Shown here: positions 1-13,037 of the stretch, in pieces
How positions within the stretch are numbered: position 1 is the first letter of the stretch
Layout of the letters: every line of letters starts with the position of its first letter
From: Holacanthus passer
Taxonomy: Eukaryota > Chordata > Actinopteri > Pomacanthidae
Direction: 5' to 3'
DNA: 64,000 nucleotides
Assembly (NCBI GenBank): GCA_025331565.1
Contig: JAFREQ010000027.1
Location: forward strand, 930,001-994,000
Program-made: the position numbers and the translations under genes
Notes under the pieces: generated by a model
The model's input: the letters and a program-made list of their open reading frames with translations, nothing else
What the model was told of the DNA's origin: nothing
The model's database searches: none

Positions 1-260
1 TCAGAGATGACAGAGCTGCTGTGAATATCTTTGTGTGTGTGTGTTTTTTTTTTAAATATATTGTCACCATGATTAGCGTCAGGCTTAGAGGTGAAACATT
101 GGCCTTTTGCCTGTCAGGCAAAGGCACGGTTATTTAGGTTTAACGCTCCTTTTCCCCCAGTGAGAAGATGATTTGGGGAATGCTGCTGCTATTTATAGGA
201 TGGTATAGTCATGTGTGGAGAGAGGAAGATAAAAAGAGAGAGACAGAGTTATGATGGGGA

Positions 261-296
261 ATATCTGGCTAATGCCTGAGTGCATTAGCCAGATGT
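261..296. repeat. Perfect 13-bp inverted repeat (hairpin)
   Basis: ATCTGGCTAATGC at 263-275 is followed by a 6-nt loop and its exact reverse complement at 282-294. A G·T pair and an A·T pair extend the stem to 261-296. The arms match perfectly. It is too short for a typical miRNA precursor and may be a MITE remnant or a chance palindrome. Confidence 0.8.
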
Positions 297-867
297 AAAA
301 CTTTGGCAGGTATGGGGGTCAAATATGAGTCTTCTTCTGTCTGCATTTTTACAGTGGAGGAGTGGCACTCACTTTCAGACTAAGAGCGTAATGCTGCTGT
401 CTTACAATAAAAAAATCTTGAGTCTTAAAAGTTTATTATTTCCAAGATACATAAAAGAAGCCTGTAAATGAGATGAGATCATTACTTTCACCAACGTGGT
501 TCAGTTTTTTTTTTGTCCCTTACTTAGCAGGATGTGTCTGCTATGTCTTATTAAAGCTGCACTGATTCATTTTCATTTTACTGAACAATGGATCAAACAT
601 AATGTGAACATAGTCGCTCATGACAAACTCACAGAGAGTCGGCTCATTGTTTTGGTTTTACTCTGCATAACTTTACTGTTTTAGTTGTCTCCCAACTGTT
701 GCAGCCGTTTCTTAGCAAACAAGCAAAGTTAGCAAGTAGCTTGTGAACGTAGTGAAGATCTAAAAAGAAAAGAAAAGAAAGATTCACATTCAGTCAGAAC
801 TTCACATGAATGCTAATATTAAACTTTAAGGTGATAAAAGCCATTGTTGTGTTTACAGCTTGTTCTG

Positions 868-883
868 CTGCCCCCAAGTGGCC
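868..883 (-). promoter_or_regulatory. CTCF-like motif
   Basis: On the minus strand the sequence reads GGCCACTTGGGGGCAG. It keeps the GGCCAC and GGGGGC blocks of the vertebrate CTCF core, with two central differences. Binding is inferred from the motif alone. Fish repeats often carry similar G-rich cores. Confidence 0.3.
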
Positions 884-1080
884 AATTATCATTTTTTTAA
901 ATTAAAGCTACTTTGACAGATTGGAGAATTAAGAATTGAATGAAATTGATTTGAAATGAAATTGAAAATGATTTAGAATGAAAATAAACAAACAAACAAG
1001 CCAAACTGTAGGTATGGAGATCATTCATAACCCTAACATATTTTGTGGATGTCTTGGTCCAATACTTAGCTTAACTTAAG

Positions 1081-1925
1081 TTCATCGCTGCAGATTAGTT
1101 TATGCTGATGATACACACATATACCTGCCTGTTAGACCTACAGATTCTGGAGTTCATTTGAGGACTGCCTTTGTGATGCAAAAGTCTAGATGTCCTTGAT
1201 CCTTGTCACTGAGTCACAACACAAGGCAAAACAAATGCAATCTCAAATTCAATCAACAAATTTAATCACATCAAGCCTGTTGTAAAGAATTTTACTGTCT
1301 GTTTTGACAGTAATTTAAGTTGAGTTTGAGCAGCGAACCAAACAGCTTGTGCAATCCTGTGTTTATCATCTTAGAAATATTACAAAAATACAAACTTTTA
1401 AAGACACAGAAACCATTTTATACAACTTCTCTCACAACTACATGTCATCATACCTGGATCACTGCAGCAGCCTTTTTAATCGCCTGAACCAAAGATCTAT
1501 TGATCGACTCGAGACGTGATCACATCAGTCCTGTTTTAGCGTCTTTCCACTGGCTCACAGTATGTTTTAGAATAGATATTGAGATTTTACTGACTTTTAA
1601 GACCCTTCATGTCCTCTCTTCCTGTTATATCTCTGACCTCTTCGTGCCTTAAAAGCCATTACGTACTTTGAGATCCTCGGGCGGAGGTCTTTTGTCTGAA
1701 GGGAATAGACCGTTTGCAGTCAGGGCCCTGAGTGTCTGGAAGGGTCTGCCCGAGTCTTTTTAAAACATACCTTTATCGGAGAGCCTTTCCTGATCTTACT
1801 TGGGTTTTAATGTCTGTTTTTTCTTTTAAAACCTGATAAGTTTATGACTTTTTTGTTTCATTTTGGTGCCTTTTGTGAAGCACTTTGTAACATGGATTAT
1901 TAAAGGAGCTCTATAAATACTACTA
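1081..1925 (+). mobile_element. Decayed L2-type LINE, ORF2 C-terminus and 3' end
   Basis: The sequence at 1101-1112 encodes YADD, the catalytic motif of reverse transcriptases, followed by THIYLPV as in fish L2-like LINEs. Further on, pieces read like the ORF2 C-terminal region: LASFHWL at 1536-1556, then TLRSSGGGLL-like and FAVRALSVW-like segments near 1660-1745. The end AAGCACTTTGTAACATGG followed by a CTATAAATA-type terminus (about 1880-1920) is typical of L2 3' tails. Stops and indels break the frame and the region between YADD and the C-terminus is shortened. The element is 5'-truncated, as is usual for LINE insertions, and cannot be active. Confidence 0.8.
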
Positions 1926-4742
1926 CTTAATACTACTACCGCTATTAATGATGATTATACTTCAAAGATGACACAGCTAATTCAAAGTGCATGTGTGATT
2001 GGTTTAAAGATTTATGTCTTTCTTTGTTAAACTAAATGACAATACTGTACATGAAAGTGAAAGCATATCATTTCTGCTGTAAATGATACTGACAATGTAC
2101 ATTATTCTCTCAATAGGATGTGGAGGAAAATGTCTTTTGGTCTTTTTCACCTTCCAATCAGCCTGCTTTGATGTGATGTGATGTGATGTGAAATGAAATC
2201 GACTGAGCGGTGATGTCATGATTAGTGTGTGGAAATCAGCTCAGCCTGTCAATCATCTTGCCATCACAGCACCCATCAAAGCCCCAGAGAAATGAAAGCC
2301 AAGGGCACAGTGATAAGACTGACAGAGGAGGGAAAAAAGATGGAGGAGGGGGGAATGGGAAGCTTAGGAGGTGATGGAATTTATGAGGAGAAAAGGAAAA
2401 CATAAATTCATGAATATAAGAAGAAACTAAATAATACATATAGTATACAAAGACAGAGAACGCTCAAGAAAAGGCCAGAATGTGTTTGCACTAATGGCAA
2501 ATGAAAAGATATGGTGATTACAATATTCCAAATCTTTGGGGCTTATTATACTGTCAGTCACACTGGGCTTTAGCTCCTAAGCTGATCCCAAATAGAAGCC
2601 TAAATCCACTCATCTTTATTCCTCTGCTCACTCACTAATGTAGGCCACTAAGGACCAGCATACATACCGCTGGTACGAATCTTTAGCACTGATCGCTGAC
2701 GTCCAGTTAAGCTCATTCCTCAGCTGGAAACACAATGCACCTGTGTCAGTGTGTAATTTGAAGGGCGCGTGCGATGAAACAAAAGACCTGCTTTTCTATG
2801 TAACACGTGTACCGAGTGTATGTTTTTGCCACGAGTGCTGCGCGCCTCCCTGGATGCATGCTGTTTCTTACATGGGCAGCCCCAGTGGGAGACAAACACC
2901 GAACTCAGCATTAGCTCCATGTTGTGGATGCAAGGTGACACAGGCATCAAGAGGGATGACAGGATGTGACACTGCACTCCCTGCTGGTTTGGAATAATGT
3001 GCAAAAGGAGAGGCATGTAAATGTGTTAATGTGTTTCTATTTCCCCTTTATCTAATGTCCTAATGCCTTTTTATGTCTAACAGTAGAGAAAATTGAATGA
3101 ACAAATATTGCAAAATTTGTTTGTGAAATTTGTTCTCTACATTTTTATGCATAAAACAAATACAAATTAAAACTCTATGGTGATTGAAACCACATTAAAA
3201 ATTCATAAGGACTTCTTAAGACACAGAAGACTCTTCTTCTTCTCATCTTGATCTCAGGTTTTAGTCCAATTTCATGCAGGCAGGCATCACATAAACATCG
3301 CTCTCTTATTCACAGCAGCACGCTCAAGATTTGCACTTATTTGCTTGGTCAATCGTAACTCCACTTTTGTTCAGCGGCCAAAAAAGCAGTGCAACATTTA
3401 GACGACTACTCCTCCGGTCATGACCTCATCTCAGGCCTCTTCTCTCGGCCCTGACTGTTGGGTTGGGTCGGCTACATCTGCCTCCAACTTGCTCTTCCCC
3501 ACTGTGCAACGGTGAGTTGAAAGCCCTGTGTGACTTCTCTCTCCCCTGCTCTTGACTGCTATAGGTCAAAATGATGGGCAGGTGGACCTTCTAATTTGGC
3601 AGAAGCCTTCCTCAGAAACAATTTTCTGCTAGAGAAGTGTTCACATGTGGCCACTGTAACACAAAGCAGAGCCTTCCCACTTTTATTTAAAGTTGAGACT
3701 TAATTGAAACAGAGACTTAGAATAACCCCCAATGGAGTCTGGACACTGGTGGTGGTGAAGGAGTGATTCTGAAGATCTGGATGGATGTGATGTGGAGTCT
3801 GATGAGCACGTCGGAAGGACCCCTGGGTGATGAATGTGACGAAGACTGGAGGTGAACGGGGGGGAGGAGGGGTTGCATCGATTTGACTGAAATGACAACT
3901 GACAGCAACAGAGAGAAGAACAGTTTTAAACTTTGACAGCAGCGAGATGATTGGCTCATGGGGGTCGTGGCAAAATGTGAGATTTAACAGAAAGAGTGAA
4001 ACATCCAAGGTCGTCGGACTGAGCAGAAGAGGGAAAAGAGAGGGAGAGAGAGAAGTTAAATAATGAGTGAGTATGAAGTCAGTCTTCCTGATTTAAGATT
4101 CTTGATTGAACTTCTGCTAAGCTTCACAAGTCCTTTGAACAGTGGCTGCTACCACGGAGATCAGACCAGAGAACAGAGTTGCATTAATAATAAACATATG
4201 TATGGTGATCGAGCAAATGTGGTTAATGTTGCTTGTCTGTTTAAAAATATAATACCAGCAGAAAAGCCTCCTTGGCCTGGTACCGTACCTATGAATCAAC
4301 ACCCACCACGCAGATTTGTTCAGCAATTCAAAAAGATCTGGTGTTGTGGCCACCGATGGTTGTTTACCCCAACTGAAAGAAACACCTGACCAAGACGTCA
4401 GTAGGTGAGATTACAAAATTGGATTTCATTTTACAGAAATAACAACTCCTAAAACAACATGTTTGATTGATCAGTGTGAAAAATGTATGTAGTCTCCATG
4501 TCAACTGAAAATAACGTTGGCTGGACTGGGCAAAAACATGAACAATGTCAGGCTAAATGATTGAAATGTAACCAAGAAGCAATTCAGTCTGATCGTCAGG
4601 CTAAAGGCGACTTCACTAAATCAAGTGCAGGGTGTGCAGTGGTTAGTGTGTGAAGCCAACATGCCTCATAAAAAGCTGACTGAATGTGTAGTTAGTGTAA
4701 TCTTTTTCTACAAAGATGTCGTCGATTGATTGGAAATAAGAA
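1926..4742. other. Non-coding stretch, no gene seen
   Basis: It contains a five-unit TGATG repeat at about 2170-2192 and purine-rich G runs at 2327-2375 and 3855-3873. Overlapping small ORFs run on both strands at 2720-3016 and 3683-4008. These share the same DNA in opposite frames, have no recognisable domain and sit in low-complexity sequence, so I do not call genes. Confidence 0.55.
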
Positions 4743-4772
4743 TAAACACTACCTTTTAGCTACTTTATTAGG
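4743..4772. mobile_element. Possible Tc1-like terminal fragment
   Basis: The words TACTTTATTAGGTACA (about 4752-4767) match the terminal sequence of a common fish Tc1/mariner-like element, whose opposite end reads TGTACCTAATAAAG. Only this short end is visible; no transposase remains and no matching partner end was found. A chance match is possible. Confidence 0.3.
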
Positions 4773-4800
4773 TACAAGGAACACAGGAAATGAGGGTACA

Positions 4801-4815
4801 GTGGCCCCTACTGGA
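4801..4815 (-). promoter_or_regulatory. Weak CTCF-like motif
   Basis: The minus strand reads TCCAGTAGGGGCCAC, close to the CCAGTAGGGGGCA form of the CTCF core but one G short. It has the same orientation as the motif at 868. Support is weak. Confidence 0.2.
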
Positions 4816-5847
4816 CAATTTAAGAAAAATTGACTCCCATGTGCTAACAGGCTCAATTCCAAAATCGTACCTCCATCTTTGTCATACGTTTCAACAACAA
4901 CAGTTGGCTGGTTTCTGAGTGGGAAGCCAGTGAGAGATCATTATACCTCATACCTCATACCTTATCATTGCACTTGTGACTCCCACTGGTTGTTTCAGGG
5001 GTGGATGTGGTGAACCTTTGTGAGAGTGTGTTTAGTGGGGCCAAGCCAGTCAAAGACAGGACATTTAGATTGTTTTTCAGATGTTTGGGAGCGGTCAGAT
5101 GGAACGATGAACTATAGGCGTCAGAGGGTTTGTTCATTCTCTGCAGCATGTTGTGACCTATACAGTATCGCTATGGGTCACGGATGTGGACAAAAAAGCA
5201 GCAGAGAGCCATGTGCCATTTAACAGAGATGGAGGAGACACTGAGCACATGGGGAGTGGAGGTGAACTACAGGCAGGTTTTACATGCAAATGAAAATCAA
5301 AACTTATCTATGAGTAAACACGATAATGAAACTTGCATTTTCATCATATAATATAAAGATCTTACACGAAAATAGGTCATGATTCACTTCTTCGACCTTT
5401 TACGGTTCACTTGTTCATTCCTTTCACCTCCTCCATAGGGGTTGTGTGAAAGACTGCTGGTGCTATAGACGACATGCTGGATGGGGGTTGTGCATGTGAG
5501 GGGCACGGTCGGTCGGCCACTCTGCAGCCTCTGCCAGCCGCTTTACATTTGCACTAACAGTGGCCATCCCTGTGTGCATTACGCTGTTCATCCTAATGAG
5601 AAAGGTAAAGCATCTAGGTTGTGTCTGTTGATCATCTCAAACCCACCTTGCCGGAGGTCGAGGAAGGGCTGATAGCTATTATCCCTGCAGTGTTACACTT
5701 CTCTCCTGTCTTTAACCTTCTCTGTCCTTGATGTGTGTGTGACACTGGTTGGCTCCTCAGTGGAATTGTATTGTATTCAAAGTGACAAACTACAGAACAA
5801 CAATTTCTCAGCTTTTCTATCCTAGACATGTACAAAATGACTGAAGA
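4816..5847. other. Non-coding stretch, no gene seen
   Basis: It contains a short TACCTCA triplication at about 4944-4962. Small ORFs near 4955-5223 and 5481-5856 are unrelated to each other and have no recognisable domain. Confidence 0.55.
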
Positions 5848-5925
5848 AAAGATCACGGTTTGGGTTAAAATAACTACTTGGTTGAGGTTAGGAAACCTTA
5901 GCCCTAGTCATGGTTAAAATAGTTA
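5848..5925 (+). repeat. GGTTTGGGTTAAAATAACTACTTGG repeat, copy 1 (GGTTTAGG-type fish repeat)
   Basis: The segment contains GAAAAGATCACGG, then GGTTTGGGTTAAAA, AACTACTTGGTTG and AGGTTAGGAAA. The same words recur in permuted order at about 10034-10105. This fits two fragments of one degenerate tandem-type fish repeat. I cannot name its family. Confidence 0.5.
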
Positions 5926-6030
5926 GGGGATGATTGAAATATATCTATACTGAGTGCCTTAAGAAACAGTTTTTTTTTTTTTTTTACCTGTCTATTCTCC
6001 TCGAGCTCTGACTATATTTGTGGCTCTATA

Positions 6031-6215
6031 ATGGTCAAAGGTCAAAGCGTTTATTGTTATATGCACAGTTAAAAGAACATTGTTTTGAGGTAAAAAAAAA
6101 AAAAAAAAGAAATTACAAAAACACAGAGAATAAAATCTGAATTAAAAAGATATGTACAGGATTTTTACAATAACATGAATGTGCAATATTAAAAAGTGTA
6201 AAAGTGCAAAAACAT
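6031..6215 (-). mobile_element. LINE/SINE-derived repeat, antisense
   Basis: The segment starts TCAAAGCGTTTATTGTTATATG and continues CACAGTTAAAAGAACA, an A-run, then GTGCAA/GTGTAAAAGTGCAAAA words. This series resembles a common fish repeat that begins TTTATTGTCATATGCACAGTT and is followed by repeated GTGCAA words. It is probably the reverse complement of a retroelement 3' end. The family is not certain. Confidence 0.4.
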
Positions 6216-9200
6216 GGATGTGCAAAATATTACTTCAAAACAAAATATCAGTTCAATAACATCAACATTCAGTAATATCATAACAACAATAATAACATCA
6301 GCTGACTTGATAGACGAGCCATAATTCATTTGGCCACTGGAGGTCCTCGCCACTTGAACGTAAACATATGTCGCTATTGGTCATTTGCTGTAACTACTGA
6401 TTTTCTTGGGAGGATGGTCTTTTCGAAAAACAGCTGTGAACGTGTAGCATGTCCATTAAGCTTCCCAGCTGTGCAACATCACAGCGAAGGCCAATTTCTC
6501 TGTTACATGTGAAACAGATGCCACATTTCGTGTGCAGCCACTATTCTGTCAAGAGTATGTGTGAGAGTATTGCCGTATCAGCTCTATAGACTAAGGTGCC
6601 AGACAAACCAGCAGAATCTGTACAGTGTGTTTGCAAAGAATCATTATGTCCCACACCTTTGGAAACAAATCAGCAACACTCTAAGTATCTTAACAGTAGT
6701 AAAAGCCAGCTCCTGGACGGAGATCAATAATCTGCACACCAGCAACTCCAAACAGCAGGAAATGTCTAGTGAAAGAGATGCAAATAGCAAAGAGAAATCC
6801 CATAATCTTCTGCACTGGCTCTAAGAGCTGCTGTCTGTAGTCTAGTAGGTGTAAAGAACAGGTTTAATTCTTAGTGAAGATATGAAAATATGCTTGTCCT
6901 GCAGTTACCTTTTTAATGGAAACCAGGATTTGTATTCATGATCTGTCAACTGGTGACGTCTGATTGGTAATTTTGTGCATTTTGGAGACGCTGATTTTCT
7001 TGAAAAAGACTAATTGCAGATGGATCAGTGATTTCAGAGGATACATTTAGATACAGAACGATTGAAACATGCAAGGTTATCGTTCATCTCCTGATTTTGC
7101 CTCATTATGAGAGCATGCGAGTGTTGAATGTCATTGTCATCACCCACACTGATCAGAAAAGAGAGAACTACGCAATGAGATAAATGTTATGTAAAAAAAA
7201 CCCTTTTAATTATAGATAATTATTCTTAAATAGATGGCAACCAATTATGGGACAATTTGTTTTAACATTAATTTCTGTGTGGTAAATGTCAATGACATTC
7301 AGTTAATCTTCTTCACATGTAATTAATTGAAATTACGGGGGTGATTCATTCATATTCTACTATAAAAGCATCACTGTGTCCACTTGCATTTGAAATATCG
7401 AGTGAGTTAATACTGTATTTATTAAGGTGGTAATGTGTGTATTGATCAGTCTATTTCATTTTCCATTTCTATTTTCATTTCTCTGAAATACTGTGCATAA
7501 TAAAAAGGAAAAGAGGTCAGAAGACATAATACTACAGAATACAACTACATGTATGATAGTAGTCAAACTTTAAATTTGAAGAAGTTACACACCTCATCTT
7601 ATAACCAACCAAAAGCTTAATCTTAATTCAGAAAACACTCTCAGATAGTCAACTGGGCTATATGAACAAAAACAGTCTTTGGGAAATTTGACATTAGTGA
7701 ATGAACAGTCAGAAGTTTGGAAGAATCAGTTGTGATAAAATCAGTAATTCAGTATTTGCAATGCACTGATTAATTCCAGCAGTGGACAGATGGTGAGATT
7801 TGCAATCAATTTATCCAATAACAAGATACTGTGATTATTTTCAAGAAAGCGTATCAGCAACAATAAAGCTTCTGTAATCAATATTTTCATATGAATAACT
7901 GGTCAGATGTGAAATGGGTTGCTTGCAGTGACGAACCCACAAAGAAATATCACCCGACTCTGCAGTTCCCCTCAGCTGAGCTTTATGGCATCTTTTAAAT
8001 TAAGAGTTTGATTTTCCAGTTTTGGTTCAATCTCACTGTTCTCATCAACCTTGATTCCAGTTGCAGAAGGAAAGTGTTTTCATTGACAAAGCTCTGCTAC
8101 CTGGTTATGTTGGCTGGGTGTCAATATTGCTATTCCATTAACGTGACTTGATGCCTACATTTTTAAATGGAGTGCAATTAATTTTTATACAAATGATGAA
8201 TTGCACTTTGACTCCCCCATCCCCCCCATTCCCATGTACTTGTGCGTTTGTAGATCAGCTGCAGGGTTTGGAACCGGCAAGCCATAACATGCAAGCGACT
8301 AAAATGGAATGAGCAGACTTGGATTATGATCAAAAACCAGCAACGTGGCTTATGCAACCAAACAACAAGCAAGTGCAACAACAGCAGACATAGCAAGCCA
8401 GCTAATATTACTTAGTAGTCCAACAGCAAGGAGGCTGGATATGTGTCTGTCTTGCAGCCTTTTATTTTGCAAAGCTCTCACCAAGACTAAAAGGCAGTTC
8501 GACATTTAGTCTTGTCTGGCCTCTTGTTCGGGCCCTTTTTCTTTTGCTCTTCTTTGCCTTCTCTTCAGTGTCTTCACCACGGCCACGATGTCCGTCTGGA
8601 GATCACCGAGCAAAGGTCTTAAATCTAACTCAGGACCCATATTTGGTGATGTGTGATATAGTTCTGTAAAGTATTAAGCATTTCCCACGTAACCCAAGTT
8701 ACATAGTACAAGAGCAGGTGTTCAGGGCACAGAGTGGGAACGAAAGATGCCCCATTCTCCCCATTACAAGTCAGTTTACCATCAAAATAATTCCAAAGCT
8801 GTTATGTTGAGGTGAAATAGTTGCATAATGTTGCTTTAGGACGCAACATGCAAATCATCGAATGACAACACCAAAACAAAGCTGAATGTGGGTTTTGGCT
8901 CTCAGTATATTTTGTGACAGATTTGTTTTTCTAATCACTTTCACGGTCCTGACATGTAAACTTTTAATTGCTAAGGTCTGTTTACCACTGTGTGTTACAA
9001 CAACAGGGTCTGTGCAAATAATGACAACAACTCCCAAATGTGTGCAGTTAAAACAACTTGGTCTCAAGTACACACTTCACATTGTTTGTTTTCCAGTGGA
9101 TGGGAGCGAAGGTAGGCAGCAGAGGCCCGTTTGAGTAGCTGAACACTGAAGTATCTCAGTGTTTGTGTCGGGGGGATGAAAGGAAGAGTGGGAGAGAGAG

Positions 9201-10033
9201 AGATAAAGACGTATTAAGGATTTAGATCCAAGCCCTGAGCCTCGTTCATTATCCCAAACAGCAAAGCCACAAAGAGGAAAATACAAACACTGTGATCCAT
9301 CTGTTAGCCATTTAACCACTCTTCCATTTTTCTATCCCCTAAATTTCCTACTTGAGTTTAATTTCTTTGTTTTCATCTTTTGTCTGCCAGCTCCGTGTTT
9401 ATGTCGCAAAATAATTCGATCTCAAGATTTAACTAAACTCTTTTCTGTTGATAACCTTCAGTCCCTTTTGTCCTGTGTCAAGTGTCACCTTTGACCTACA
9501 CACATTTTGTATGTGTGATTGATGTGTTTCTGAATGTTTGTACGGATGTTATTATGAACATGCATTAAATTAGCACTCCATTTGCTGTAAATAAGAAACT
9601 CCTATTCATTCTTTTGTGGAAATGAAGCTGGGACAATGTCAAAAAAACCTTTCATTTACACACCACCTTTCACACGAGGACTGCAGGTCACTGTGCTTCA
9701 TGACAGCTGAGCCTGTTGAGAATCTTATTCATGCGCCTCATCTCTATGTGATAATTTCTATGATCCGGATGCATCTACATCTTAATGTGATGCTTCGTGA
9801 AGCAGGACCGAAATTTAAATAACTACATGAATAGTGATGAGAACAATGAAAGTCCACTCCAACTAGCATGTTAATCAAAAGTGGAAATGTAATAAGTTAG
9901 AAGAGTCATCAAAGCTGCACAATATTCAATTCTCACTCCCAGGTTGTCAAATATTGATGTTTTTGCTACGCTTCTCTGCACTCAATGGTACCTTGCATGT
10001 TTTTATCAAGCTGCCGGAAAGCCTTTCTAACAC
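6216..10033. other. Non-coding stretch, no gene seen
   Basis: AT-rich unique-looking DNA. Small ORFs at 6561-6824 and 8855-9319 overlap others on the opposite strand and show no known domain. No clear repeat family was recognised here. Confidence 0.5.
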
Positions 10034-10105
10034 CAGGCACCACAACTACTTGGTTAGGTTTAGGTTTAGGGAAAGATCTTTGTTCGCTTTAAAACAACAA
10101 GTCAA
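10034..10105 (+). repeat. GGTTTAGG-type fish repeat, copy 2
   Basis: AACTACTTGGTTAGG is followed by TTTAGGTTTAGGGAAAGATC and TTTAAAAC. The words match the copy at 5848-5925. The TTTAGG run is too short and imperfect to be telomeric. Confidence 0.5.
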
Positions 10106-12997
10106 CGTTGATTTTTGGTTTTAGATGAGACATGAACAGCAGTCTCCTGGGTGAAAGTCTTACTCATCCATCCACCCTGACCTCCTCTGTACACATATTT
10201 TGTCTTTATACTAAGTCACCTGAGCCTCTAATATTGCCTTTTACAATGGAGTTAGTTGAAAGACCAGTACCTTGTGCGAGGGGCCTGATAAAAAGTCGGT
10301 ATTTGACGACCTGGGAATGAGAAGGGTCTGCAATATTCGTCAAAAGAGGTATTCCTTATGAAGACCATCACATCATTTGTTCAAGGACATAAGGTCATAA
10401 GGACTTTTGTGAACTCTTGTCAGACAGGAGCAAAGGTGGAAAAGCGAGATGTTGATATTACCACTGAAAAACCTGGTGCTGAAGAGGTTGTCTTGAATGC
10501 AGATATCAATAAAGCATGGGACTTGGACAGCCAATGACAAACCATACAGTTGGGTTTTGGGCAATGGCTCTGTTTGTTGAAGTAGCTCTCAAAGAATCTG
10601 AGCGGCATCGAGGATTCTTCTGAACTAATAAACACACATGAAAACTGAATCAATATTTAAATCAACAATAAGAAGAGTATAACACATAAAGAGGAAGCTG
10701 GGGTACTGGAGGGAGCTGCAGCAGAGAGACCAATGGCATGTGCGCTGTACCCCTGCACAAATATGATTGGGTGTTACTAGTCAGATGATAGTGTCACAGC
10801 TGTGAGTCAGTGATTGTGAAGCATGAATGAAACAGATGATGCCAATCAGCTAATGCAAGATAGACTTCAGTGCTCTGCCTGACACTGCACTTATTCTTTT
10901 AAGTTTGTATGACTCCATTTCATTATTGTAGAGAAACAAGAGAAACAAGCATAAACAGACAGGAAAAAAGGCCCCAGCAGTCAAATTCCTGCAGAATAAG
11001 TGAGGTAAAAATGTTGAAACAACCTGACACCTGGAAGACTAAAATGGAAGCATACATCCCGTATTCATCAGGTTTATTGACTACATGGACCAACAATGTT
11101 TCAAATCCAGTACTGTCAGACAATATATCAACATGTTTTTTGTGGTGTCATTAGATTATTATATTAATGGATTTTATTGCATGAGTAGGAAAGTAGAAAC
11201 TTTACTCTGTAAAGTACTGGAAATGCCATAATGTGGTGGAAGAGTGCTTTGGCATTACACTTAGCTAATCAACTTATAAACAGTGAAAGTGGGTAATCTC
11301 ATTGAACTTTCCATTTCTAGGAAACTTTCCACTTCTCAGAAAGCATCAACTGCTGCATACTTAACCGCTCCTCTTAGACCAATATAGTGTCTATGTCCTT
11401 ACGTGACATCTGCATGCGTCAGAATTGATTATGAAAATTCTTAATATATAATAAGTTTGAAAGTGGGGTGTCAGATGTCACGCTGAAAAAAAGGTGTTAA
11501 AATGCTGGAAATGAAGTCTTGTGTGATTATCACTTCTAAGTGAAGGGTAAAGGTCAGGTCCAATGTCTTTTAGGGTAAAGGAAGAACTGACACTGTGAAG
11601 GCGAAATATAATATCCTCAGGAGGAAGGAGCCCAGACAGGTAGCTTGAGCAGGAAGGTGAGGCTGTATTAAAATGCTTGGGACTAAACTCAGTGATTGGG
11701 GGTGTCTCTGCTATTCATGAGACATCTCACATGGTTTGAACGTAAGTTTCGGCTGCTGCTGGAGCTTTTCAGAGAAAGAGTCTGGGATGTTGTGGAAGTG
11801 TATTGTGAAAGTTGACAAAATGAGTGCCTGCTCTGTAACAGTCTTCATGAAAAGACCTGAGGTGAGTTGCAACTTGTAAAAGATTAAAATTACCCCAATC
11901 AGCATATTCCAAGTGTTTTAAAGCTAAATGTCAATATAATGTGAATGTTTATTGCAACAAATATATGCAAATGTGCCAATTTCATGATACTTGAAAATCC
12001 ATTGGCAAAATTTAATTAAAAATTAATGTTTTGTTACCATTTCAAAAAGTAACTGCAGGACAAGCATGAAAACTGTAAAAAAGAGACACGACTCTGCTGA
12101 TTAATTTTAATTGATATGTATGAGCACACCACTACAAATGAATGAACTTGCAATACTGTTCTCACTCAGGACAAGTTTATATAAAACTGTATTGGTATTT
12201 TAATTACTGAGTATCACTTTGCATTAATGTTGTACAGACAGAGCTGTGGTCAGCCAGGCTTGCACAGCATGGGAATTCAAATTAGTTTTGAAGGTTTATT
12301 GCTTATAGAAATTCCAACCGTATGTCTATTCTGAGTCAACTTGGACATGTGGGGGTCATTTTAAACCTGTGGAGAGTATTTCTAGAGGCCTGTGTGCTCC
12401 AATGTGCCCTTCAGTCTGTTTGCCATCATGGCTAATCCCAGAACCTGAAGTTGATGCATGCATACTAAATAATTACAAAAGAAAGAAATCAGGAGATATA
12501 GTGAAGGAACTTGCCCGCCCCTTTCCCAAGGGGTACATGTTTAAAGTTAATCCTCAGCCCATACAATAAGTATTTATGTTGTTTCAATATCTTATCTGGT
12601 ACAATCAGTGCTAACATCATTGAGATATAGTTAAACTGCAGGGCTACCTCCTTCTTTGTATTTATCTTGCCCCAAAGCATGAGGTTAATTGGTTTCCACT
12701 GCTTTTCATCTTTTGAAGTAATGGTGCAAAATAGTATTATTTGTGAACCTCTGCTTGGTAGCACGCAAGATCCAACTGGGTGGTTGCACTTCCCGGCTCA
12801 GTGGCGCGTGCTGTCCACTCGGTCATACGTGATGTCCACTGGCTGGCGTCACAGGATGGTGTGCAGTTTGGGTGGGGTTATGAATGAAATGGCTCTACAT
12901 ACATGTGTCTGTCAATGATGTCTCTGAAGGATACTTCATGCCCATGTGACATTTAAGCTAAATTGATTTATCGTGTAGCACAGTGACGGGATACAAT
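10106..12997. other. Non-coding stretch, no gene seen
   Basis: No recognisable repeat or coding exon. The largest ORFs, near 10909-11154 and 12489-12764, have no known domain and overlap ORFs on the other strand. The one notable structure is the 18-bp tandem duplication at 11305-11340. Confidence 0.5.
11305..11340 (+). repeat. 18-bp tandem duplication carrying two STAT-type sites
   Basis: AACTTTCCATTTCTAGGA at 11305-11322 is followed directly by AACTTTCCACTTCTCAGA at 11323-11340, with 15 of 18 bases the same. Each unit forms a TTCNNNGAA motif: TTCTAGGAA at 11315-11323 and TTCTCAGAA at 11333-11341. TTCNNNGAA is the established core for STAT dimers. Use as an enhancer is inference. Confidence 0.5.
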
Positions 12998-13005
12998 GTA
13001 TGTGT

Positions 13006-13037
<32 letters not shown>
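12998..13037 (+). repeat. (TG)n microsatellite
   Basis: About 20 TG units, with two TATG interruptions in the first half and a pure run in the second. Confidence 0.95.

Larger units (their letters stand above)
1..1080. other. Non-coding stretch, no gene seen
   Basis: AT-rich DNA with short T and A runs, including a purine (AAAAG)n patch near 757-780. The only ORF, near 496-684, starts inside a T-run, has low-complexity content and matches nothing recognised. A hairpin at 261-296 and a CTCF-like motif at 868-883 are listed separately. Nothing else is supported. Confidence 0.6.

Noticed and set aside
10047..10072. Telomere-like TTTAGG words
   Set aside because: Only a few imperfect units, and TTTAGG is not the vertebrate TTAGGG repeat. 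Better explained as part of a fish repeat.
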